Below, piece after piece: positions 1 to 6,985 of a DNA stretch of 13,105 nucleotides (position 1 is the stretch's first letter; every line of letters begins with the position of its first letter). The translations under genes and the position numbers were made by a program. This DNA comes from Planctomycetota bacterium (GTDB lineage: Bacteria; Planctomycetota; Planctomycetia; Gemmatales; Gemmataceae). The notes beneath the pieces were generated by a model. The model was not told the origin of the DNA, ran no database searches, and saw only the letters and a program-made list of their open reading frames with translations. The stretch spans positions 1-13,105 of the forward strand of contig JAGWVO010000065.1 in the NCBI GenBank assembly GCA_018970845.1. The letters are read 5' to 3'.

Positions 1-1624
1 TGAAAAATGTCGCGGCGTTGCGCCGACCGGGCTGGCCGGGAACACCCCAGCCGGTTTGCAGGTTGTCATCCAGCGCCAGCATGGCCGGGGAACCCGCGGT
101 TTGCGTGGCGCGAGTGAAGGCGACCGGTTTCCCGTCGATCTCGAGGCTGATGCGGGTCAGCAGGAAATCCCCCTTGGGCCCCTCGTAGTAGCTCAGGCCC
201 GGACCGCCGGCGGGAAGCCTGTCATCGGGAAGCGCCTCAACCCGAAGTTCCGTCATGCCAAGAAAAGATCCGTTTCCCTCGAGCTTGTAGATGTCATTCT
301 TGGTGGCGTCGCCATCGGCGAAAACGACCCCGTCACCCTCGTGTCGCAAGCGGGGAAGATTGCTCGACAGCTTGGTCGGCACAAGCGGCACCCTGACCAC
401 GGCGCGGGCCCTTTCCCGCTGGAGCCAAGCCTGGAAGGCGGCCTCGAAACCGTTGTCGGGAAACCGACCGGGCAACGCTTTCTCCAACTCCGCGACCTTA
501 CGGCTGGCTTCCGCCGCCTTGCCGGCGGCCCCTTCCGGCGGCATCTCCAGCTCGGGTTCCTCCGTGTTGTCGAGGAACGCCATGAGCCTGAAATAATCCA
601 CATGAGTAACAGGATCGTACTTGTGGGTATGGCATTGGGCGCAGCCCAGGGTTAGACCCAGGAACGCCGTGCCCGTGGTGTTCACGCGATCGGCGACCGC
701 ATGGTAGCGGAATTCGAGGGGATCGATGCCGCCCTCCTCGTTGAGCATTGTGTTGCGATGGAAACCGGTCGCCACCACCTGCTCACGCGTGGCCCCGGGA
801 AGCATGTCGCCGGCCAGTTGCTGGATGCCGAACTGATCGTAAGGAAGGTCGCCGCGGTAAGCGCCAATCACCCAATCCCGCCACGGCCAAATGGTCCGCG
901 GCCTGTCCTTCTCGTAGCCATTGGTGTCGGCGTAGCGCGCCAGGTCAAGCCACTTGCGGGCCCACCGTTCGCCGTAGCCCGGATGAGCCAGCAGACGGTC
1001 AACCAGTCTCGCAAAGGCGTCCGGCCGTTTATCCGCCACGAAGGCGTCGGACTCCTCGGGAGTGGGAGGCAATCCCGTCAGGTCGAATGATAACCTTCGG
1101 ACCAGCGTGTAACGGTCGGCCTCAGGAGATGGCTTCAATCCCGCCGCCTCCAGTCGCGACAGCACAAAGCGGTCGATCGGGTTGCGGCACCAATCGGCTT
1201 GGCGCACAGGCGGAAGGGCGGGCTTCACGGGGGCCACGAACGCCCAGTGCCTTTGGTACTCCGCCCCCGAGGCCACCCAATCCCTCAGGATGGCCTTTTC
1301 CTTTATGGAAAGTTCCAATCCCGTGGACCGCGGAGGCATCCGCTGGGCGCCTTCGGCGTCAAGGCGCCCAACCAGCGGACTGTCACCAGGCTTGCCTGGA
1401 ACGATGGCCGGGTGTCCGCTTCGCCCGCCGAGTCGCGCCAAGTCGGATTCATCAAGCCTTAACTTGCCCTTGCGGGCGCCTTCGTCGGGCCCATGGCACT
1501 TGAAGCAGGCCCGGGCAAGGATCGGCCTGACTTCCCGCGCAAAGTCGGGCGCGTTCGGTGACTGAAGCATCACGAGGAACAGCGAGGCAAGCATCGGGAG
1601 GGTACCTGCGGGTGGGATCACCAT
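1..1624 (-). CDS. PSD1-type cytochrome c/DUF1549 protein, 3'-truncated by window edge
   Basis: The frame opens at ATG 1624 and stays open to the left edge, giving 541 residues without a stop; the C-terminal part, including the expected DUF1553 domain, lies outside. An in-frame TAA six bases upstream fixes the 5' limit. Residues 1-25 look like a Sec signal peptide (hydrophobic run about 11-20). A PSCyt1 haem-type motif CFKCH is at 40-44 and the HW motif closing that module is near 126-127. A DUF1549 (PSCyt2) domain spans about 145-350, with SFDLTGLPPTP near 179-189, LDLARYAD near 226-233 and the second motif CAQCH at 328-332 followed by HKYDP. A short charged helix near 360-385 precedes a beta-rich segment. 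The family is exported, planctomycete-specific and of unproven function; c-type haem binding at CxxCH is inference. It is a paralogue of the gene at 3404-6436, with a different central region. No clear Shine-Dalgarno precedes ATG 1624, so Met11 (1594) is possible. Confidence 0.9.
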   Translation of the reverse strand, partial: MVIPPAGTLPMLASLFLVMLQSPNAPDFAREVRPILARACFKCHGPDEGARKGKLRLDESDLARLGGRSGHPAIVPGKPGDSPLVGRLDAEGAQRMPPRSTGLELSIKEKAILRDWVASGAEYQRHWAFVAPVKPALPPVRQADWCRNPIDRFVLSRLEAAGLKPSPEADRYTLVRRLSFDLTGLPPTPEESDAFVADKRPDAFARLVDRLLAHPGYGERWARKWLDLARYADTNGYEKDRPRTIWPWRDWVIGAYRGDLPYDQFGIQQLAGDMLPGATREQVVATGFHRNTMLNEEGGIDPLEFRYHAVADRVNTTGTAFLGLTLGCAQCHTHKYDPVTHVDYFRLMAFLDNTEEPELEMPPEGAAGKAAEASRKVAELEKALPGRFPDNGFEAAFQAWLQRERARAVVRVPLVPTKLSSNLPRLRHEGDGVVFADGDATKNDIYKLEGNGSFLGMTELRVEALPDDRLPAGGPGLSYYEGPKGDFLLTRISLEIDGKPVAFTRATQTAGSPAMLALDDNLQTGWGVPGQPGRRNAATFF

Positions 1625-1994
1625 AGATTAACCCGCTTTTGGCACCCAATAAAGCCCTCACGCGCATGGCTCACCGGTTGTACGATCCGTCCCCTTCCAC
1701 ACGGCCAAGGCCAATGTTTGGAATCGTCCCGCGCACCGCCCTCCTATGTCATTGGCATCAACCTTTGAAATTCAATTGGCGCGGCACGGCCATGCCCACT
1801 ACCGACATCCGTGCGGTGTGCCACCATTGCAAATGACTTCAAGGAAATTATTTATGTTTTACGGATCGGACAATTTGGCGACTTCGGAATTTCATGCCGG
1901 CAAAGACAACAAATCAGTCACCGACATGGCGGCATCGCCCGCAAGGCTGTGAAACGCACGGTTATGATCCGGCCGCCAAAAATCCGGTGAAAGG
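1625..1994. other. 370-bp intergenic region
   Basis: This is the only sizeable non-coding stretch in the window, between the DUF1501 stop (1995) and the start of the left PSD1 gene (1624). It holds an A+T-rich patch (about 1835-1875) in otherwise GC-rich DNA, where a candidate minus-strand promoter is seen. Short open frames on both strands (for example 1639-1836 and 1746-1952 plus, 1452-1667 minus) show no recognisable protein features or convincing ribosome binding sites. I found no strong stem-loop with a U-tract, so the end of the upstream transcript is not marked by an obvious intrinsic terminator. No RNA gene was recognised. Confidence 0.7.
1845..1873 (-). promoter_or_regulatory. Weak candidate sigma70-like promoter for left PSD1 gene
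   Basis: Read on the minus strand, TTGTCC (1873-1868) is separated by exactly 17 bases from TAATTT (1850-1845), inside the most A+T-rich patch of the intergenic region. It points at the PSD1 gene starting at 1624, which would leave a leader of a little over 200 bases. The hexamers match the consensus only partly, and planctomycete promoters are poorly defined, so this is a guess from pattern and position. Confidence 0.2.
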
Positions 1995-3392
1995 CTACGC
2001 CAGAATCTCCTTCACCACGCGGCTTGGCTCCACCCCCGTCAGCCTCATGTCGAGCCCCTGGAAGCGGTAGGTGAACCGCTCATGGTCGATGCCCAACTGG
2101 TGCAGCAGCGTGGCATGCACATCGTGAACCGAAACCTTGTTTTCCACGGCGTTGTAGCCGAATTCATCGGTGGCGCCGTAGCTGAATCCCGGGCGCATGC
2201 CGCCGCCGGCGAACCACATCGTGAAGCCAGCCAGGTGATGGTCGCGGCCGCTGCCCTGCGCCATCGGCGTTCGGCCGAACTCCGAGCCGAACACCACGAG
2301 GGTGTCGTCGAGCATTCCCCGGCGCGCCAGGTCGGTGATCAGCGCGGCGGCACCCTGGTCCACCTCGCCCGCCGTGCCGGCCACATGGTCCTTCACGGCA
2401 CCGTGGTGATCCCAATCGCGGTGGTAAAGCTGGATGAAGCGCACGCCGCGTTCGGCCAGGCGGCGGGCCAGCAGGCAGTTGGAGCCGAAGCTGCCGTCGC
2501 CACCGCGCGTGCCGTACAGATCAAGCATGCTCTTGGGTTCATCGGAAAGATCCATGAGGCCGGGAACGCTTGTCTGCATGCGGAACGCGAGTTCATACTG
2601 GCTCAGCCGCGTCGAGATTTCCGGGTCGTCCACGGCGCGGTCGCGCAAACGGTTGAGGTCGCCCACCGCGTCCACCACCTGCCGCTGGGCCGACATGTCC
2701 ACGCCCGCGGGATTGCGAACATAGAGCACGGGGTCGCCCGTGCCGCGCAGTTCCACCCCCTGATGCTGCCCGGGAAGGAACCCCGAGTGCCATTGGCGCG
2801 CCGCGATCGGCTGCCTTTGGCCGAACTTGCCCGTCGACACCAGAACGATGAATCCCGGCAGGTTGTCCGATTCGCTTCCAAGGCCGTAAAGCAGCCAAGA
2901 ACCCATGGCCGGCCGGCCGGGAATCATCGACCCGGTGTTCATGAAGGTGTGGGCCGGGTCATGGTTGATCGCCTCGGTGGAAAGCGAACGGACGATGCAC
3001 ATCCTGTCGGCGCAGGCCTCGGCGAGCTTGGGCCAAATCACCGATATTTCCTGCCCGGACTGCCCCCATTTCTTGAAGGGATGCTGCGGCCCCAGGCAGT
3101 TGAGCTTGGCGCCTTGAAGCTGGGCGATCTGCTTGCCCTTCGTCACCGACTCGGGCATCGGCTGGCCGCTCATCTGCGCCAGCTTGGGCTTGTTGTCGAA
3201 GGTGTCGATATGGCTCATGCCGCCGGCCATGTAGAGCCAGATCACGCGCTTGGCCTTGGGGGCGAACGGCAACTTTGGCACGGCGGCCGCGGCCCGGCCA
3301 TCGCGGGCCAGCAACTGGCCCAGGGCCATGGATCCAAGGCTGAGGCCACCCGCTCGAAGGAAGCTGCGGCGGGCGATGGTTTCAGGAAGCAT
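1995..3392 (-). CDS. DUF1501 family protein with Tat signal
   Basis: A 465-residue protein of the DUF1501 family, distantly related to sulfatases and alkaline phosphatases. The N-terminus carries a twin-arginine signal: RRSFLRAGG at 8-16, followed by a hydrophobic stretch to about residue 29 and an Ala-rich cleavage region, so export in folded form is expected. Family hallmarks are MAGGMSHIDTFD near 55-66, NHDPAHTFMNTG near 143-154, the DWDHHG segment near 326-331, and GSEFGRTP (369-376) with GRDHH (382-386), likely metal-site elements in the sulfatase-like fold. ATG 3392 is preceded by GAGGAG at 3400-3405 with 7-nt spacing, and this site overlaps the stop codon of the upstream PSD1 gene, an arrangement that suggests translational coupling. 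DUF1501 and PSD1 genes are commonly paired in planctomycetes. The substrate is unknown; the length looks normal and the frame is intact. Confidence 0.95.
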   Translation of the reverse strand: MLPETIARRSFLRAGGLSLGSMALGQLLARDGRAAAAVPKLPFAPKAKRVIWLYMAGGMSHIDTFDNKPKLAQMSGQPMPESVTKGKQIAQLQGAKLNCLGPQHPFKKWGQSGQEISVIWPKLAEACADRMCIVRSLSTEAINHDPAHTFMNTGSMIPGRPAMGSWLLYGLGSESDNLPGFIVLVSTGKFGQRQPIAARQWHSGFLPGQHQGVELRGTGDPVLYVRNPAGVDMSAQRQVVDAVGDLNRLRDRAVDDPEISTRLSQYELAFRMQTSVPGLMDLSDEPKSMLDLYGTRGGDGSFGSNCLLARRLAERGVRFIQLYHRDWDHHGAVKDHVAGTAGEVDQGAAALITDLARRGMLDDTLVVFGSEFGRTPMAQGSGRDHHLAGFTMWFAGGGMRPGFSYGATDEFGYNAVENKVSVHDVHATLLHQLGIDHERFTYRFQGLDMRLTGVEPSRVVKEILA

Positions 3393-3399
3393 GTCGTGT

Positions 3400-3405
3400 C
3401 TCCTC
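3400..3405 (-). promoter_or_regulatory. Shine-Dalgarno site of DUF1501 gene, overlapping upstream stop
   Basis: GAGGAG on the minus strand lies 7 nt before ATG 3392. Its first two bases are also the last two bases of the TGA stop (3406-3404) of the PSD1 gene. It fixes the DUF1501 start and indicates that the two genes are on one message. Confidence 0.7.
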
Positions 3406-6400
3406 AGTCTCGCGTGATTGTTTCATGGAGGTTGAGCATGGCGCGGGCCACTCCGGTCCACGCGGCCAGTTCGATGGTTTCGGCGCCGGGAACGGGCTTG
3501 AATCCGCCGACGGAAACCAGGGCCGCGGCATCAGCGGGCAGGCCCTTGAAATGCTTCCTCTGGTTGTCGATCAGCGCAGCCAGCACCTTGGACTCCTCGG
3601 GGGAAGGCACCCTCTGCAGGGCCTGCCTGAAAATCCACGAAAGCCTTGCGGCATCATCCGGCTTGGCCTCAAGAGCGTGGCGGGCCAGTTCGCGCGCGGC
3701 CTCCACATGGACCGGATCGTTGAGCAGGACAAGCGACTGAAGCGGCGTGTTGCTGCGCGAGCGCTCCGCCGTGCATTCCTCACGCGACGGGGCGTCGAAT
3801 GCCGCGAGGGAGGGATGCAGGTATTGCCGTTGCCAATGCACATACAGGCCGCGGCGGTATCTCGAGGATCCGTCGTCGTTGCGCCACTCCCGGGTGGGGA
3901 AATTGAGGTAGGCCCAATAGCCCGGCGGCTGGAACGGGAACACGCTGGGACCGCCCACCTGCTCCACCAGCAATCCGGAGACGGCCAGCGCGTTGTCGCG
4001 AACCATCTCGGCATCGACACGGTAACGGGACTGCCGGGCCAGGTACCGGTTGTAAGGGTCGGATTCACGGACAGCACGGGCCGCCACCGATGACCTCCTG
4101 TAGGCATCCGACATCACGATGCCCCGGATCAGGGCCCTCAGGTCCCAGCCGGACTCGACGAAGCGGGAAGCAAGGTGATCAAGAAGCGCCGGATGGCTTG
4201 GCCAATCACCTTGGGAACCAAGGTCATCGAGCGAACGGGAAAGCCCGGCCCCGAAGAACATCTTCCAGATGCGGTTGGCGGTGACTCGGGCGGTGAGCGG
4301 ATTCTCAGGCGACACAAGCCAGTTGGCCAGGTCGAGACGGTCGGGAGTCGCGCCGCGAGCCTTGAAACCACCCAGGACTTCCGGAATCCCCGGGGTGACG
4401 ATTTCTCCCTTGTCATCCATCCAATTGCCCCGGTGCAGGATTCGGACGGTGCGCGGCATCACCCGCTCCGTGACGAGCGTGGTTGGCGCGCCAGCCAGGA
4501 TTTCGGCCCTTCGCTTTTCGAGTTTTTTCAGCTCGGCCCCGGTGCCGGCCCCCTCGTTGATGTCACGGCGGATGGCGGCCAGCAGCTTGGCCTTCTCCTC
4601 GGCGGTGCGGGAGGCCGGCGCCTTGGCCAGGATGGCGGTGGCGTCATCGGCAAGCGGCCTGAGCAGCGGGTCGGCTGGCTTGGAGGAGCCCATCAACCGG
4701 TAGGAGCCGAGCGTGTGCCCGGCATTGGGATGGTTTTGCTCCAGGCTGACCCGGAGCGCCGTTCCCTCGGAAACGGGTGAGGCCAGCGTGAACTCGGCGG
4801 CGTTGGCTTGCCCCGCTTCCTCCATGACGGCCCAGCCCCAGTTGCGGCCCTTGGCATCCTTGTCGATCGCCGCGCGAACTGTCCAAAGACCCCATGGGTT
4901 GCCCGTCAGCGCGCCCTTCTGCTCGAAAGTGGCCCGGGCCGATGAGAATGACAAGGGATCGGCCTTCGGTTCACCGGCCTTGCGGGCCACGATTTCCGTC
5001 AGCACGAAATTGCCATTGGCCGCGCGCCCGGGACCGCGCGCGGGGAACCCGTCGGCGGGAATCACTTCAAGGCGAATCGCGGCCAGCCCGCCCGGTGGCG
5101 CCACAACCTCGATCTCGTGGGTGTCCGTCGCGGGATTTTTGCCCGAGGCCACCACCTGGCCGTTGCCCCGGACCGCCAGCTTGGCGCCGCCGGTGCTCGC
5201 GACCTTCCTTGGCTCAAGGATCCGCCACGCCTCGCGGGCCGCCAACTGGGCTGATTCCATCACGGGGTCGGTCTTGGTCGAGACCGCGCGCAGCTTGGCG
5301 ATTTCGGCGTCAACCTTCGCCAGCTCCTCGCGCTGCGAGGCCATCGGCACGGCGATGCTCGGGCCCCAATCCTTGCCGCCTCCGTAAAGGCCTTTTTCAT
5401 TGATGTCGGCGAAGAACGCCTGCATGCGGTAGAAGTCCTTCGCCGTGAACGGATCGTACTTGTGGTCGTGGCATTCGGCGCACCCCAGGGTGACGCCCAT
5501 CCAGACGCCCGAGACATTCCGAACCCGCTCGGCGATGTACTTCGCCAGGTATTCCTTGGGCTGCACGCCTCCCTCGGCGCTCATCATCCCCAGCCTGTTG
5601 TATCCGGAGGCGATTTTTCCTCGGTCGCCGCCATCAGCGATCAGGTCGCCCGCCAATTGCTCGCGGGTGAAGCGGTCGAACGGCACATTGGCATTGAAAC
5701 TTTCCACCACATACTGGCGGAACGGATGGACGCTCACGGGCTGGTCGCCGTGGTAACCGACGCTGTCGGCGTAGCGCACCAGATCGAGCCACCACATCGC
5801 CAGCCTTTCGCCATGGCGGGGGGATGCCAGCAGGCGTTCAACCTGCCGGGCATAGGCGCCGGGATCCTTGTCATTGATGAAGGCGTCCACCTCCTGAGGG
5901 GTGGGAGGCAGGCCGGTGAGGTCGAACGAAAGGCGGCGCAGCAGGGTGCGGCGGTCGGCCTCGGCCACCGGAGCCAGGCCGCGACGGGCCAGTTCAGCCG
6001 TGATCAGGGTGTCGATCGCGCCGGCATCGTTCACTCCGGACTTGGCGACCGGCTGGAACGACCAATGGCCTTCGTAGGAGGCGCCCTGCTCGATCCATTT
6101 CCGGATGGTCACCTTTTCCGACTCCGTCAAATCCTTTCCCGCCTTGGGCGGGGGCATGCGCTTGGAGGCGTCGGTGCTGATGATCCGTTGGAAAAGCTCG
6201 CTTTCCGCGGGCTTGCCCGAAACAACGGTTCCGGACTCACCGGAACGGCCGAGCAATCCCTCCCGGGTATCGAGCCGCAGGTCGGCCTTGCGCTGCGCCT
6301 TGTCGGGGCCGTGGCAAAAGAAACACTTGTCGGACAAGATCGGGCGGATGTCACGATTGAATTGGATCCGGCCGGCTTCGGCTGGGTTGGGTGCGACGGC

Positions 6401-6436
6401 GGGCGCCAAGGCCAGCAGGATGGAAAGCATGGTCAT
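3404..6436 (-). CDS. PSD1 protein: PSCyt1 + DUF1549 + DUF1553, full length
   Basis: A 1010-residue (1008 from Met3) exported planctomycete protein. A hydrophobic signal peptide covers about residues 3-21. PSCyt1 has CFFCH at 38-42 and GHW at 123-125. DUF1549 spans about 135-350 with SFDLTGLPPTP (170-180), LDLVRYAD (217-224) and a second motif CAECH (319-323) followed by DHKYDP. A coiled-coil-like stretch (about 365-385) leads to a beta-rich central domain (about 410-590). A charged helix (about 605-650) precedes DUF1553 (about 695-1000), which includes RLDLANWLVSPENPLTAR (700-717), NRIWKMFFG and SNTPLQSLVLLND (895-907). The CxxCH motifs could hold c-type haem; this is inference, and the role of the family is unproven. 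Start choice: GGGGG (6437-6441) abuts ATG 6436 but stands 6 nt from the second ATG at 6430, which therefore looks like the better start. The gap to the upstream UbiC-like gene is 18 nt and to DUF1501 11 nt. Confidence 0.95.
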   Translation of the reverse strand: MTMLSILLALAPAVAPNPAEAGRIQFNRDIRPILSDKCFFCHGPDKAQRKADLRLDTREGLLGRSGESGTVVSGKPAESELFQRIISTDASKRMPPPKAGKDLTESEKVTIRKWIEQGASYEGHWSFQPVAKSGVNDAGAIDTLITAELARRGLAPVAEADRRTLLRRLSFDLTGLPPTPQEVDAFINDKDPGAYARQVERLLASPRHGERLAMWWLDLVRYADSVGYHGDQPVSVHPFRQYVVESFNANVPFDRFTREQLAGDLIADGGDRGKIASGYNRLGMMSAEGGVQPKEYLAKYIAERVRNVSGVWMGVTLGCAECHDHKYDPFTAKDFYRMQAFFADINEKGLYGGGKDWGPSIAVPMASQREELAKVDAEIAKLRAVSTKTDPVMESAQLAAREAWRILEPRKVASTGGAKLAVRGNGQVVASGKNPATDTHEIEVVAPPGGLAAIRLEVIPADGFPARGPGRAANGNFVLTEIVARKAGEPKADPLSFSSARATFEQKGALTGNPWGLWTVRAAIDKDAKGRNWGWAVMEEAGQANAAEFTLASPVSEGTALRVSLEQNHPNAGHTLGSYRLMGSSKPADPLLRPLADDATAILAKAPASRTAEEKAKLLAAIRRDINEGAGTGAELKKLEKRRAEILAGAPTTLVTERVMPRTVRILHRGNWMDDKGEIVTPGIPEVLGGFKARGATPDRLDLANWLVSPENPLTARVTANRIWKMFFGAGLSRSLDDLGSQGDWPSHPALLDHLASRFVESGWDLRALIRGIVMSDAYRRSSVAARAVRESDPYNRYLARQSRYRVDAEMVRDNALAVSGLLVEQVGGPSVFPFQPPGYWAYLNFPTREWRNDDGSSRYRRGLYVHWQRQYLHPSLAAFDAPSREECTAERSRSNTPLQSLVLLNDPVHVEAARELARHALEAKPDDAARLSWIFRQALQRVPSPEESKVLAALIDNQRKHFKGLPADAAALVSVGGFKPVPGAETIELAAWTGVARAMLNLHETITRD

Positions 6437-6454
6437 CCCCCGATAACTCTGTTG

Positions 6455-6967
6455 TTACGGTCGAACCACCTCAAGCAGTTCGATCGCGGGTTTGTCATCG
6501 CAGTGCAGGTAGGCCAGCCGCCCGTAAAGCTGGCAAGGCCCGGAAAGTCCGAACCTCTCCATGTCAACCGGACGGGAGTCAAAGCGCAAGAGAGCCGTGT
6601 GCTCGACGCGCCTCAGGACGCTCCGTTCGATCAAGACGCGTCCGAGCGGCTTTTTCTCCTCAAGAATCTCCTCCCGGGCTTCCCGCGGCACCAGCGAAAG
6701 TTGGAGACGAACAAGCCCGTAAAGCACCACTTTGCTCGAGCCACGGGTGGTCAACACGATACGCCGATAATACTCCTCACCCAAGATTCGACTCTGGAGA
6801 ACGGTCACCTCGACCGGATTTCCATGGTGCCTTTCCAGGGCCACGGTCATGTGATGGTCGTGGGCCAACAAGCCTGAATAAGGTTCGGGAATGCTTTTGG
6901 GATACTCGGGTTCGATGGCAGGCTCATCGGGGAAACACCGCAGGAGCCGCTCAAGGAACGGGCCCAT
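6455..6967 (-). CDS. UbiC-like chorismate lyase (predicted 4-hydroxybenzoate-forming)
   Basis: A 170-residue cytoplasmic protein, close in length to E. coli UbiC (165), which splits chorismate into 4-hydroxybenzoate and pyruvate. Compared from memory with E. coli UbiC, the whole chain lines up. LLAHDHHMT (33-41) followed by an LE pair matches LLEDSMT. YYRRIVL (66-72) matches WLREILL. KPLGRVLI (106-113) matches TPLGRYLF. YGRLAYL...KPAIELLEVV (148-168) matches WGRRSRL...KPLLLTELFL. R68, L108 and E166 fall on the UbiC residues R76, L114 and E155 that contact product or chorismate. I therefore call a UbiC/DUF98-type chorismate lyase; overall identity is modest, so another UbiC-fold activity is possible. 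ATG 6967 has GGAGG 9 nt upstream (6977-6981). It lies 18 nt behind the prenyl synthase gene and 18 nt before the PSD1 gene, so it is probably cotranscribed with both. The prenyl synthase neighbour fits a prenylated-aromatic pathway. Confidence 0.78.
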   Translation of the reverse strand: MGPFLERLLRCFPDEPAIEPEYPKSIPEPYSGLLAHDHHMTVALERHHGNPVEVTVLQSRILGEEYYRRIVLTTRGSSKVVLYGLVRLQLSLVPREAREEILEEKKPLGRVLIERSVLRRVEHTALLRFDSRPVDMERFGLSGPCQLYGRLAYLHCDDKPAIELLEVVRP

Positions 6968-6985
6968 GGCAAGAGGCCTCCGCGC

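Noticed and set aside
1..1624. Possible frameshift in the left PSD1 gene, suggested by a stop close to the edge
   Set aside because: On re-reading bases 70-110 the frame is continuous; the apparent stop came from a miscounted G run. The gene is merely cut by the window edge.
1639..1952. Short plus-strand open frames in the intergenic region
   Set aside because: About 65 codons each, overlapping each other in different frames, without a good ribosome binding site or any recognisable motif.
1966..1990. CCGGAT...CCGGAT motif after the DUF1501 stop as a terminator
   Set aside because: The two copies are direct and not inverted, so they do not form a stem, and there is no paired arm ending in a U-tract.
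2082..3740. Long open frame on the plus strand (552 codons)
   Set aside because: It lies wholly antisense to the DUF1501 gene and the end of the PSD1 gene, whose protein motifs are unmistakable. The translation is His/Arg/Ala-rich with no family signature, as expected of a GC-rich shadow frame.
5462..6877. Plus-strand open frame (471 codons)
   Set aside because: Antisense to PSD1 and the UbiC-like gene; no recognisable protein feature.
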